Below, one piece after another: positions 7,609 to 15,706 of a DNA stretch of 53,110 nucleotides. Below the pieces are notes generated by a model. That model had not been told where the DNA came from. It searched no databases and saw nothing but the letters and a program-made list of their open reading frames with translations. The translations under genes were made by a program, and so were the position numbers. Location of the stretch: assembly GCA_002389505.1 (NCBI GenBank), contig DGPA01000021.1, positions 1-53,110 on the forward strand, written 5' to 3'. Source of the DNA: Halieaceae bacterium UBA4452 (GTDB lineage Bacteria; Pseudomonadota; Gammaproteobacteria; Pseudomonadales; Halieaceae). The stretch's first letter is position 1, and every line of letters starts with the position of its first letter.

Positions 7609-7883
7609 GAGGAAACGACTGTCGGCTGTTAAGCACTTGTCGTTAAGCCCCATTATCCTAGCGCCCGGCCATGGCTAGCGCGCGACGATCGGCCCGTGAA
7701 ACACCGAGCCATCGAGCGAGTAATCACGCAACCAAACCGGTGCGGATAGCGCCCACCAAGCGCGCGCTCTTGTCAAACAATCAACGGTTGCCCCCAACCA
7801 CACAAGCAACCAATACCCCCCCACTAAATGCCAATTCACTGGGTGACCCATCGGCCGCTCATTTAAGTTGAAAAAAAACATAA
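7609..7883. other. Gene-free stretch between pilus locus and C1 cluster
   Basis: Together with the leader that follows, this leaves almost 400 bases without a credible gene. Small open frames on both strands (for example 7671-7871 and 7675-7881) lack ribosome sites and family-like sequence. I see no tRNA, no known riboswitch and no clear intrinsic terminator here. Promoters for the C1 operon should lie in its right part, which becomes strongly A-rich from about 7868. Confidence 0.4.
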
Positions 7884-7997
7884 AAAAAGGATGCCCAAAG
7901 TGGAAAAACGCCTATACACTCCGCAAAAATCAGCGCTGTTTTTCGGAGATCGTAGGCATCCCGTAAACGTGAGTCCAAGCCAAAAAGGATGCGAACA
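7884..7997 (+). promoter_or_regulatory. Candidate translational switch in the 5' leader of the C1 operon
   Basis: GGATGCC (7889-7895) can pair with GGCATCC (7955-7961), enclosing a strong hairpin: CTCCG plus AAAAA (7919-7929) against TTTTT plus CGGAG (7939-7948). The same GGCATCC can instead pair with GGATGC at 7987-7992, which contains the ribosome-binding site AAGGA (7985-7989) of the methyltransferase gene. The word AAAAAGGATGC occurs twice (7884-7894 and 7982-7992), so the two pairings are mutually exclusive. This is the layout of a sequester/anti-sequester riboswitch or RNA thermosensor. It matches no riboswitch class I know. Ligand and function are unknown. Confidence 0.5.
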
Positions 7998-9542
7998 ATG
8001 AGTGAGCGGGCAGCGAGACGAAAAGGTGGCGGTGGCCGGGCGGGTCGACGTGAGGCACGCAGCCACGCGGTGGTCGCTGTCAAGCCGTTCATTGAACGTA
8101 AGATTCCCTATGTTGAAATAGTGAGTGAGGAAGGACTGTCACTCATTGAGCACAACGCCGACAAATTACTGGCGGAGATCGGCATTGATTTTCTCGACGA
8201 TCCAGAGGTGCTTGATCTGTTTCGCCAGGCGGGCGCCGACGTCGATGGCACCCGAGTCCGGTTTGCCCCGGGGCTGTGCCGCTCCATCATCCAGGCAAGC
8301 GCACCCAGAGAATACGTTCAACACGCCCGCAACCCCGCCCGCAGCGTCACCATTGGTGGCGACCGCACGGTATTGGTGCCCGCCTACGGCTCGCCTTTTG
8401 TGCACGACATTGATCAGGGTCGCCGATACGCCACCATTGACGATTTTAACAATTTTGTGAAACTCGCTTACATGGCGCCGGGGCTCCATCACTCAGGGGG
8501 AACCATTTGTGAACCTGTCGATTTGCCGGTCAATAAGCGGCACTACGACATGGTATACAGCCACTTCAAATACAGTGACAAACCGCTCATGGGTTCGGTG
8601 ACCCACTACCGCCGCGCCCAAGACAGTGTCGATATGGCCAAGCTTGTCTTTGGTGATGCGTTTGTCGATGAACACTGCGTACTCACCAGTCTCATCAACG
8701 TCAATTCGCCGCTAGTATTTGATGGGACGATGCTGGGCTCCCTGAAGGTCTATGCACGCAACAATCAGGCCACCGTGGTGTCGCCCTTTATTCTGGCGGG
8801 CGCCATGTCACCCGTCACTGTCACCGGCACAGTGACGCAAATTCTCGCTGAAGCTATGGCTGGCATTGCGCTCACCCAGCTCATTCGCCCAGGCGCTCCA
8901 GTCATTTTTGGCACTTTCGCAGCGGCGGTCTCAATGGCCACCGGTGCACCGACCTTCGGCACCCCCGAGCCCAGCATGGTGATCTACGCAGCAGCCGCGC
9001 TGGCCCGACGTTTAGGCGTTCCCTTTCGCAGCGGCGGCGGGCTATGTGCCTCTAAATTGCCCGATGCACAGGCCGCTTATGAAGCCGCCAATACCCTACA
9101 AACCGCCAGCTTGGCGGGGGTTAACTTTATGCTTCACACGGCGGGTTGGTTGGAGGGTGGGCTGGCCATGGGATATGAAAAGTTCATTATGGATTGCGAC
9201 CAAGCGAGCATGATTGGGGTGCTGTTAGGGGGATTGGATCTGTCCGACAACGCCCAAGCGATGGAGGCCTTCCATGAAGTGGGCCCGGGTAAGCATTTCT
9301 TGGGATCCGCCCATACCCTCAGCAATTTTGAAACCGCGTTTTACCGCTCAACCGTGGCAGATAACAACAGCTACGAGCAGTGGTCCATGGAAGGTGGTCT
9401 CGATACCGCGCAGCGGGCCAACGTGCTATGGAAGAAAATGCTTGCCGACTATGAAGCCCCTGAACTCGATCCCGCTATTGATGAATCCTTACAGGCCTTT
9501 ATGGCTGAGCAAAAGGCCTCCTTCGCTGACCGCGACTACTGA
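7998..9542 (+). CDS. MttB-superfamily corrinoid methyltransferase (non-pyrrolysine)
   Basis: 514 residues from the ATG at 7998, chosen because AAGGA lies eight bases upstream; the in-frame ATG at 7989 overlaps that site. The family transfers a methyl group from a methylated amine to a Co(I) corrinoid protein. The gene has no in-frame amber codon, so it belongs to the non-pyrrolysine branch, whose known members act on quaternary amines such as glycine betaine, proline betaine or carnitine. Family-like segments include EEGLSLIEHNADKLLAEIGI, FVHDIDQGRRYAT, GGTICEPVDLPVNKRHYDM and SGGGLCASKLPDAQ. The first 25 residues are a basic Arg/Gly-rich tail (ARRKGGGGRAGRREAR). The next gene is its corrinoid protein. 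Substrate cannot be read from sequence. Confidence 0.9.
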   Translation: MSERAARRKGGGGRAGRREARSHAVVAVKPFIERKIPYVEIVSEEGLSLIEHNADKLLAEIGIDFLDDPEVLDLFRQAGADVDGTRVRFAPGLCRSIIQASAPREYVQHARNPARSVTIGGDRTVLVPAYGSPFVHDIDQGRRYATIDDFNNFVKLAYMAPGLHHSGGTICEPVDLPVNKRHYDMVYSHFKYSDKPLMGSVTHYRRAQDSVDMAKLVFGDAFVDEHCVLTSLINVNSPLVFDGTMLGSLKVYARNNQATVVSPFILAGAMSPVTVTGTVTQILAEAMAGIALTQLIRPGAPVIFGTFAAAVSMATGAPTFGTPEPSMVIYAAAALARRLGVPFRSGGGLCASKLPDAQAAYEAANTLQTASLAGVNFMLHTAGWLEGGLAMGYEKFIMDCDQASMIGVLLGGLDLSDNAQAMEAFHEVGPGKHFLGSAHTLSNFETAFYRSTVADNNSYEQWSMEGGLDTAQRANVLWKKMLADYEAPELDPAIDESLQAFMAEQKASFADRDY

Positions 9543-9578
9543 CCACCTCTACTGCATGTCTCTACCGGAGTAACGCCA

Positions 9579-10277
9579 ATGTCAGATGACGAAGACATTA
9601 TCCTCGCCGAATTAGCCGATGACGATCTCGTATTGCAGATGCATGACGACCTTTACGATGGGCTGACCGAAGAAATTGAAGAGGGCACACAACTTCTTCT
9701 TGATCGCGGTTGGTCCCCGGAGCGGGTCTTGGGTACGGCGCTGGTCGACGCAATGACCGTGGTCGGCATCGACTTTCGCGACGGTATTTTGTTTGTCCCC
9801 GAGGTGCTATTAGCCGCCAATGCCATGAAAGGCGGAATGGCAATACTGCGTCCACTACTGGCGGAAACGGGCGCCAAACCCATCGGGACCATGGTCATTG
9901 GCACGGTCAAAGGTGATATTCACGATATTGGTAAAAACTTGGTCGCTATGATGCTTGAAGGCGCGGGTTTTGACGTCTTCGATATTGGCATCAACAACGC
10001 CGTTGAAGATTACCTCGCCGCGCTCGAGCGTCACAAACCGGATATTCTTGGTATGTCTGCCCTGCTCACCACCACGATGCCTTACATGAAGGTGGTCATT
10101 GATGCACTCAAAGAGCAGGGCCTCAGGGATGACTATATTGTCATGGTCGGTGGAGCCCCTCTTAACGAAGAATTTGGTCAGGCAGTGGGCGCTGACGCCT
10201 ATTGCCGTGACGCCGCAGACGCCGCCACTACCGCCTTGCGGCTGGTGGGCGAACGCCGCGCAGCAGCGGTTACCTGA
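9579..10277 (+). CDS. Corrinoid (B12-binding) methyl-carrier protein, MttC/MtgC type
   Basis: 232 residues; GGAG precedes the ATG. An N-terminal helical cap domain (about residues 25-95) is followed by a Rossmann-like B12-binding domain with the signature GDIHDIGKN (Asp113, His115, Gly118), where His115 would be the lower cobalt ligand, then SALLTTT and VMVGGAPLNE. It accepts methyl from the MttB-like enzyme and hands it to the THF methyltransferase encoded at 12667. Its stop overlaps the next start (TGATG). Length is typical of MtxC proteins. Confidence 0.95.
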   Translation: MSDDEDIILAELADDDLVLQMHDDLYDGLTEEIEEGTQLLLDRGWSPERVLGTALVDAMTVVGIDFRDGILFVPEVLLAANAMKGGMAILRPLLAETGAKPIGTMVIGTVKGDIHDIGKNLVAMMLEGAGFDVFDIGINNAVEDYLAALERHKPDILGMSALLTTTMPYMKVVIDALKEQGLRDDYIVMVGGAPLNEEFGQAVGADAYCRDAADAATTALRLVGERRAAAVT

Positions 10278-10918
10278 TGGCTGAGCGTACCCCAGGCAAA
10301 TTACTGGTCATCGCCTGCGGTGCACTTGCCAAGGAAATCATGTGGTTGCGCGACATTAACCACTGGCACAGTCTGGAGCTCGTCTGCCTGGACGCCGAGC
10401 TGCACAATACCCCCGACGCCATCCCGCAGCGGCTCCACGATCTTATTGCCAAACACCACCCTCATTATGACCAAATTTTTATCGGCTACGGCGACTGCGG
10501 CACCGGTGGCCATATCGATAAAGTCCTCGCTCACTGGAATCTAGAGCGTTTACCGGGCGCTCACTGCTATGCGTTTTACGCCACGGAATCGGTTTTTAAT
10601 AATTTGGCAGACACCGAACCGGGGACCTTTTATCTGACCGACTTTCTTGCGCGGCATTTTGATCGATTGGTTATCCGCGGACTCAAGCTCGATAGCCATC
10701 CCCAATTACGGGATACATTTTTTGGCCACTACACTCGGGTGCTCTACCTTGCCCAACGTGACAATCCAGCCTTGCTTAGCGCCGCGCAGCGGGCGGCAGA
10801 CTTTTTGGATTTGCGCTTTGACACCATTACCACCGGTATGGGCGCCCTAGGCACCTCCCTAGAGCATCAGGTGCTCAAGCTACAGCGTCGTGATGAGGCC
10901 AGCTGTGCAGCGCATTGA
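10277..10918 (+). CDS. DUF1638 family protein
   Basis: 213 residues, start overlapping the corrinoid gene stop by one base. Features typical of DUF1638: CGALAKEIMWL near the start, a middle GYGDCGTGG motif with a cysteine and several His/Asp residues that could hold a metal, and YATESVFNNL. The family is often found beside corrinoid methyltransferase genes, but no biochemical role is established to my knowledge. In this operon it could help corrinoid loading, redox protection or substrate handling; all of these are guesses. Cytosolic, with no membrane segment. Confidence 0.8.
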   Translation: MAERTPGKLLVIACGALAKEIMWLRDINHWHSLELVCLDAELHNTPDAIPQRLHDLIAKHHPHYDQIFIGYGDCGTGGHIDKVLAHWNLERLPGAHCYAFYATESVFNNLADTEPGTFYLTDFLARHFDRLVIRGLKLDSHPQLRDTFFGHYTRVLYLAQRDNPALLSAAQRAADFLDLRFDTITTGMGALGTSLEHQVLKLQRRDEASCAAH

Positions 10919-11213
10919 CGTCCTATGGCGGGACATTCCCGCACAAGTCCTGGTCAAGCGCGGACGGGAGCGTGGAAAGGTGTTGTTGAGTCATCGCTTC
11001 CAAGCGGCTATCGACCGCGCGGCCATGCGCGCGGGCAAAGGCGGCAGTGACGCCTATCTCGATGAATGGCGACGCATCACCACCAGCATCAGTGGTGATG
11101 ATGATGTACAAACCCTCGCAGAGCGACTGGCACAGGAAGTAGAGCAGCAATATTCCGATGAAGACATCACTCAGCTGGTTGCTCAAAAAGGCTTTAAGGA
11201 TAGGGCAGTATGA
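10905..11213 (+). CDS. Small 'virulence factor' family protein of the C1 operon
   Basis: 102 residues from a GTG at 10905, preferred because GAGG (10895-10898) stands six bases upstream and the product then begins MQRIDVLWRDIPAQV; an ATG at 10893 would add four residues. It overlaps the DUF1638 gene by 14 bases. The conserved opening (WRDIPAQV.VKRGRERGKV.L) matches a small family annotated only as virulence factor and found in similar MttB-type operons. Nothing here suggests virulence. The role is unknown; position between DUF1638 and MetV-like genes suggests an accessory of corrinoid or folate chemistry. Confidence 0.65.
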   Translation: MQRIDVLWRDIPAQVLVKRGRERGKVLLSHRFQAAIDRAAMRAGKGGSDAYLDEWRRITTSISGDDDVQTLAERLAQEVEQQYSDEDITQLVAQKGFKDRAV

Positions 11214-11668
11214 AGTCGGTGCGTAATTGGTCGATCCGCCAGGCGAAATGGCTGCACGTGGTCTATGAGGGCATGGAGGGGCTGCTCGTGCTCATTAGCC
11301 CACTGCTAAGGCGCATCGGCTGGCAGCGACTCGATAGGGGCTTTGCCTGGGTTGAGGGGCTGATTAAAGGCTTTCTCTTCGACTCTCAATCCTGCGGCCA
11401 GTGCACCCTTGGCTCAACCGGTCTGTCGTGCCCCATGAACTGCCCGAAAACCCTACGCAACGGCCCCTGCGGTGGCGTACGCCAAGACGGGGGCTGTGAA
11501 GTAAAGCCTGACATGACTTGCGTCTGGGTAAAGGCATGGGAGGGCAGCAAAAACATTGGCACCCCAGAGACGACTATTCAGGTGATTCAACCTCCGGTTG
11601 ACGCCCGACTCAAGGGTCACAGCGCCTGGCTGCGAGCGGTGCGTGAGCGACTGGGAGAGCTGTCATGA
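11210..11668 (+). CDS. MetV-like Cys-rich subunit (MTHFR C-terminal-type domain)
   Basis: 152 residues; its ATG overlaps the previous stop. Seven cysteines form the core: Cys62 and Cys65 (SCGQCTLGST), Cys74 and Cys78 (SCPMNCPK), Cys87 (NGPCGG), Cys96 and Cys104. This pattern matches MetV, the metal- and iron-sulfur-binding partner of methylene-THF reductase in acetogens. The N-terminal 55 residues are amphipathic/hydrophobic and could touch the membrane or MetF. The MTHFR gene follows with an ATGA overlap, as in metVF. It may let MTHFR use an electron carrier other than NAD(P)H; that is inference. Confidence 0.8.
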   Translation: MKSVRNWSIRQAKWLHVVYEGMEGLLVLISPLLRRIGWQRLDRGFAWVEGLIKGFLFDSQSCGQCTLGSTGLSCPMNCPKTLRNGPCGGVRQDGGCEVKPDMTCVWVKAWEGSKNIGTPETTIQVIQPPVDARLKGHSAWLRAVRERLGELS

Positions 11669-12654
11669 AGTTTGATGACGAGCCCCCTCCAGGGGAAGTG
11701 CTGCCGCAATTACCCGGGCATACCTCGACCGGCCGCTTTGAACGCATTTTGCGTGCAGGTCAGTTTGCCGTGACTGCAGAAATAGCCCCTCCCGACTCAG
11801 CCGACCCGGCAGATGTTTATACGCGTGCAGCCGTATTTGAAGGCTACGTTGATGCTATAAATGCGACCGATGGATCAGGGGCCAACTGCCATATGTCGAG
11901 CATGGGTATCTGCTCCCTACTCACCCGCCTCGGCCACTCTATGATTCTGCAAATGTCGTGTCGCGACCGAAATCGGATTGCCTTGCAAGGGGACGCCTTA
12001 GGGGCTTCAGCGATGGGCGTCGCCAACATACTGTGCTTAAGTGGTGACGGAGTGCAGTCGGGCGATCATCCAGAGGCCAAACCCGTCTTTGATATGGACA
12101 GTATTTCGTCCTTAGCTATGCTTCGACAGCTTCGGGATGAGGCGCAGTTTTTGAGCGGTCGCCCGCTAACATCACCGCCACGTGTATTTTTGGGGGCCGC
12201 CGCCAATCCTTTTGCGCCGCCATTGGACTATCGTCCGCTGAGACTGGCGAAAAAAGTTGCCGCCGGTGCGCAGTTTGTGCAAACCCAATACTGCTTCGAC
12301 ATTGATCGCCTCAACACGTTTATGCGTGAAGTCCGCGATAGAGGTCTGGATGAAAAAGTCTTTATTTTGCCGGGCGTCGGCCCTCTGGCCTCCGCCAAAT
12401 CCGGCGAGTGGATTCGTAACAATGTCGCCGGGGTACACATACCCGATGCGGTGATTAAACGCCTTGCTGGAGCGAGGGATCAAAAGCAAGAAGGCGTCAA
12501 CATGTGCATTGAATTCATGCAACAGATTCGTGAGATTCCTGGTGTCAGCGGAGTCCACATCATGGCCTATAGGCAGGAACACCGAATCAGCGAAATGGTC
12601 GAGAAATCCAATGTTTTGGGTGGCAGAAAACCCTGGACACCCAAACACCAATAA
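11665..12654 (+). CDS. metF: Methylenetetrahydrofolate reductase (MetF-like)
   Basis: 329 residues, start overlapping the upstream stop as ATGA. It is a flavin TIM-barrel enzyme interconverting methylene-THF and methyl-THF; in this operon it would run in the oxidative direction. Seen: FAVTAEIAPPDSADP near residue 32, DAINATDGSGANCHMSS, LCLSGDGVQSGDHPEAKPVFDMDS, LGAAANPF, AQFVQTQYCFDIDRL and VHIMAYRQEHRIS. These match the branch that pairs with MetV-like subunits more than the biosynthetic MetF of about 295 residues. Twelve bases separate it from the THF methyltransferase gene. Confidence 0.9.
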   Translation: MKFDDEPPPGEVLPQLPGHTSTGRFERILRAGQFAVTAEIAPPDSADPADVYTRAAVFEGYVDAINATDGSGANCHMSSMGICSLLTRLGHSMILQMSCRDRNRIALQGDALGASAMGVANILCLSGDGVQSGDHPEAKPVFDMDSISSLAMLRQLRDEAQFLSGRPLTSPPRVFLGAAANPFAPPLDYRPLRLAKKVAAGAQFVQTQYCFDIDRLNTFMREVRDRGLDEKVFILPGVGPLASAKSGEWIRNNVAGVHIPDAVIKRLAGARDQKQEGVNMCIEFMQQIREIPGVSGVHIMAYRQEHRISEMVEKSNVLGGRKPWTPKHQ

Positions 12655-12666
12655 CAGGAGTCGGTC

Positions 12667-13572
12667 ATGACTACGACGACCATCAGTTCCGCCAGCCGGG
12701 AAGTCCACATCGGCTTTGATCAACCCTTTGTCATTATTGGCGAGCGGATTAATCCGACCGGCCGTAAAATCTTGGCCGAGGAGATGAAAAACGGCGATTA
12801 CAGCCGGGTTGAAGCCGACGCCCTTGCACAAGTCGCTGCCGGCGCCCAAATGCTCGACGTCAACGCGGGTATTCCCCTCGCCGATGAACCGCGCATTCTC
12901 GCTGAGGCCATTCGCCTAGTGCAGTCCATTACCGATGTGCCGCTAAGTATTGATTCTTCCATTGTCGAGGCTTTAGAAGCGGGCCTGAGTGTATATCAGG
13001 GCAAGGCCTTGGTGAATTCGGTGACCGGTGAAGATGAGGTCCTCGAGCGTGTTCTACCCCTAGTGGCTAAATACGGTGCAGCGGTGGTGGCCATTTCTAA
13101 CGATGAAACCGGTATTTCAGAGGACCCTAATGAACGCTTCGCGGTAGCGAAAAAAATCGTTGAGCGGGCGGCGGACTATGGCATTCCGTACAGCGATATT
13201 GTGGTTGACCCGCTAGTCATGCCCATAGGCGCCATAAATACCGCCGGCCTACAAGTCATGCATCTGGTCAGAAAGCTCCGGGAGGAGCTCAAGGTCAATA
13301 CCACCTGCGGGGCCTCTAATGTCAGCTTTGGCCTGCCCAATCGTAACGGTATTAACGGGGCGTTTTTAACCATGGCCATGGGCGCAGGTATGACGTCAGC
13401 CATCACCAGCCCTTTGCACCCAGAGGTCATGGCCGCTATTCGTGGCGGTGATGTCATGATGGGCCATGATCCCGACTGCGCGAAGTGGATTCGAGCGTAT
13501 CGCGACCCGGCAGCCGAGGGTACTGGGAGAGGCGGCCGCGGCGGCCGTGCCGGACGCCGCAGAGGCGCCTGA
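12667..13572 (+). CDS. Methyl-THF:corrinoid protein methyltransferase (MtgA/AcsE-like)
   Basis: 301 residues, ACAGGAG upstream. Pterin-binding TIM barrel (PF00809): FVIIGERINPTGRK, AAGAQMLDVNAGI, LSIDSSIVEALEAGL, AVVAISNDETGI, DPLVMPIGA and TCGASNVSFGLPNRN. It moves methyl between the corrinoid protein and THF, the MtgA step of glycine betaine demethylation. The last 20 residues form an Arg/Gly tail (GRGGRGGRAGRRRGA) not needed for the fold, echoing the N-terminal tail of the MttB-like protein and the C-terminal tail of the activator. It precedes the activator gene by only three bases. Confidence 0.9.
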   Translation: MTTTTISSASREVHIGFDQPFVIIGERINPTGRKILAEEMKNGDYSRVEADALAQVAAGAQMLDVNAGIPLADEPRILAEAIRLVQSITDVPLSIDSSIVEALEAGLSVYQGKALVNSVTGEDEVLERVLPLVAKYGAAVVAISNDETGISEDPNERFAVAKKIVERAADYGIPYSDIVVDPLVMPIGAINTAGLQVMHLVRKLREELKVNTTCGASNVSFGLPNRNGINGAFLTMAMGAGMTSAITSPLHPEVMAAIRGGDVMMGHDPDCAKWIRAYRDPAAEGTGRGGRGGRAGRRRGA

Positions 13573-13575
13573 GCC

Positions 13576-15603
13576 GTGGGAGAGAACGTCAAGGTCGTCT
13601 TTATGCCCGCGGGCAGACGGGGCAATTTCCCCAAAGGAACAGCCCTACTCACCGCGGCACGCAGCTTAGGGGTCGATATTGATTCGGTGTGCGGTGGCCG
13701 GGGCCTGTGTGGCCGCTGTCAGGTACGGTGCATGACCGGGAGCTTTGCTAAGCACAAGATCGAGTCAAGCGAAGCGCATTTGACGCCGTTTAGTGCCACC
13801 GAAGTCGCCTTCGGTGAGCGCAAACAACCGCTCATCGATGGCCGTCGACTGAGCTGTCATACCCAGTTGTTGGGGGATGTGGTGATTGATGTCCCCCCCA
13901 GCAGTCAAATGCACCGTCAGGTCATCCGCAAGGACGCTGAGCTTCGCGATATCCACCTAAATACCGTTACCCGCCTCTACTACGTACAGGTTGACGAACC
14001 GACGCTGGACGACGGACACAGCGAAAACCAACTGTTACTGGAAGCGCTCAAGCGGGAGTGGCAGCTCACTGACCTGTCATTGCGTCCCTCATTACTGTCT
14101 TCGGTACAGCAGGCCCTGAGCGGCGGTGATAGGGGCGTGACTGTCGCCGTACACCAAGGGCAGAACATTATTGGCGTATGGGCCGGCCTATTTGATCGGC
14201 CCCGAGGCATTGCTATCGATGTCGGCTCGACCACTGTCGCTGCGCATCTTTGCGATTTAACCACGGGCGAAGTACTCGCCACCGCGGGCGTCATGAACCC
14301 CCAAATACCCTTTGGTGAAGATCTGATGAGTCGGGTCTCCTACATCATGATGCATCCTGATGGCGCCGAAAAAATGACTCAGGTAATACGTGAGTCAATC
14401 AACGACTTATTTGTCGACCTCTGTGGTCAGGTAGAGGGCGACGTTAGCCAGGTGCTTGAAGTAACGTTGGTCGCCAACCCCATCATGCACCATCTGGTGC
14501 TCGGTATTAATCCCATTAACTTGGGTGGGGCGCCATTTGCGCTGACCCTCAGGGACAGTCTGGATATTCGTGCACAGGATATCAACCTCATGATTCACCC
14601 AGAGGGTCGGGTCTACGTCCTCCCCTGCATTGCCGGTCATGTCGGCGCCGACGCAGCCGGCGTGATTCTTGCCGAGGGGCCGCACCACAGTGACGCTATG
14701 ACCCTCATCGTCGATGTGGGCACCAACGCTGAAATTGTCTTGGGGAATAAGAATCGCCTGTTAGTCTGCTCGAGCCCCACCGGACCGGCCTTTGAAGGTG
14801 CACAAATTAGCTGCGGTCAGCGCGCGACCGTCGGCGCGATTGAACGGGTTGTTATTGATCGAGATTCCTTCGAACCAAAAATAAAAATTATCGGCGCAGA
14901 CTGTTGGTCAGACGAGGCGGAGTTCGCCGAGGTCATTGCAAAAACGCCGGTCACCGGTATCTGCGGCTCGGGTATTATTGAAGTAGTCGCTGAGATGTTT
15001 CTCGCTGGCCTAGTGTCACCCGATGGGGTGGTCGATGGCGGCTTAGTTGACCGGGTTCCGCGACTGCGCAAAGAGGGCCGTACCTGGTCCTACGTCCTGT
15101 ATTTCGCAGCCAACGACAGCGAATCTGATATTGTGATTACACAAACGGATATCCGCCAGATACAGCTCGCCAAGGCGGCCCTGTATGCGGGCGTTAAGTT
15201 ACTGATGGATAAAATGGGTGTAGCGACGGTCGACCGAATACGATTAGCCGGCGCTTTTGGTAGCCATATCAGCGTCACCCATGCCATGGTGCTGGGGCTG
15301 ATTCCTGACTGCCTGGTGACCAACGTCTCTTCCGCGGGCAATGCCGCGGCAATGGGCGCGCGCATAGCCCTGTTAAATCAGGACGCCCGGGTTGAAATCG
15401 AGCACTTGGTGCAGTGGGCCGAGCGCATAGAAACCGCGGTGGAACCGCGTTTTCAAGAACACTTTATTGAGGCTATGGCTTTTCCCCATAAAACCGATCC
15501 ATTCCCAGAACTGTTTACAGCCATCGCGCCTCCGGCGGCTAAAACCCCAGTGAGTTCAGCATCAACACGGCGCCGTCGCCGGACGACGGCGGCGGCGAAT
15601 TAA
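13576..15603 (+). CDS. RACo/RamA-like corrinoid protein reductive activator (ASKHA, DUF4445)
   Basis: 675 residues from a GTG at 13576; an ATG at 13603 is an alternative that loses nine residues. An N-terminal [2Fe-2S] ferredoxin domain has Cys39, Cys45, Cys48 (VCGGRGLCGRC) and Cys94. The C-terminal two-thirds are an ASKHA ATPase fold: GIAIDVGSTTVAAHLCDL, MNPQIPFGEDLMSRV, CIAGHVGADAAGV, LIVDVGTNAEIVLG, AGAFGSHI. Such proteins use ATP to reduce accidentally oxidised Co(II) corrinoid to active Co(I). The last 15 residues are Arg-rich (STRRRRRTTAA). Its presence implies repeated oxidation of the corrinoid, as expected in air. Confidence 0.9.
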   Translation: MGENVKVVFMPAGRRGNFPKGTALLTAARSLGVDIDSVCGGRGLCGRCQVRCMTGSFAKHKIESSEAHLTPFSATEVAFGERKQPLIDGRRLSCHTQLLGDVVIDVPPSSQMHRQVIRKDAELRDIHLNTVTRLYYVQVDEPTLDDGHSENQLLLEALKREWQLTDLSLRPSLLSSVQQALSGGDRGVTVAVHQGQNIIGVWAGLFDRPRGIAIDVGSTTVAAHLCDLTTGEVLATAGVMNPQIPFGEDLMSRVSYIMMHPDGAEKMTQVIRESINDLFVDLCGQVEGDVSQVLEVTLVANPIMHHLVLGINPINLGGAPFALTLRDSLDIRAQDINLMIHPEGRVYVLPCIAGHVGADAAGVILAEGPHHSDAMTLIVDVGTNAEIVLGNKNRLLVCSSPTGPAFEGAQISCGQRATVGAIERVVIDRDSFEPKIKIIGADCWSDEAEFAEVIAKTPVTGICGSGIIEVVAEMFLAGLVSPDGVVDGGLVDRVPRLRKEGRTWSYVLYFAANDSESDIVITQTDIRQIQLAKAALYAGVKLLMDKMGVATVDRIRLAGAFGSHISVTHAMVLGLIPDCLVTNVSSAGNAAAMGARIALLNQDARVEIEHLVQWAERIETAVEPRFQEHFIEAMAFPHKTDPFPELFTAIAPPAAKTPVSSASTRRRRRTTAAAN

Positions 15604-15706
15604 AGAGACAGTAGCAGTGTTCTGTCCGCTACGGCGAACGGACGCAAACATGACACCGACAAACCACTGAAAAGCCCACCCGTAGCATTAACGACAAGGA
15701 ATCTCC

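Noticed and set aside
7671..7881. Small ORFs on both strands before the C1 operon
   Set aside because: No ribosome sites, low-complexity or non-protein-like composition, and overlap with each other.
7989..7991. ATG at 7989 as start of the methyltransferase
   Set aside because: It overlaps the AAGGA ribosome site that is correctly spaced for ATG 7998.
7861..7997. Cobalamin or THF riboswitch of known class
   Set aside because: The B12-box and the THF-class core sequences are not present.
7989..9542. Pyrrolysine-containing trimethylamine methyltransferase (MttB proper)
   Set aside because: The frame is open from start to stop with no in-frame TAG, so it is the non-pyrrolysine branch.
10905..11213. 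A true virulence factor
   Set aside because: The name is a family label; the operon context is metabolic.
12172..12849. 225-codon reverse ORF opposite metF and the THF methyltransferase
   Set aside because: It is antisense to two well-supported genes and resembles no family.
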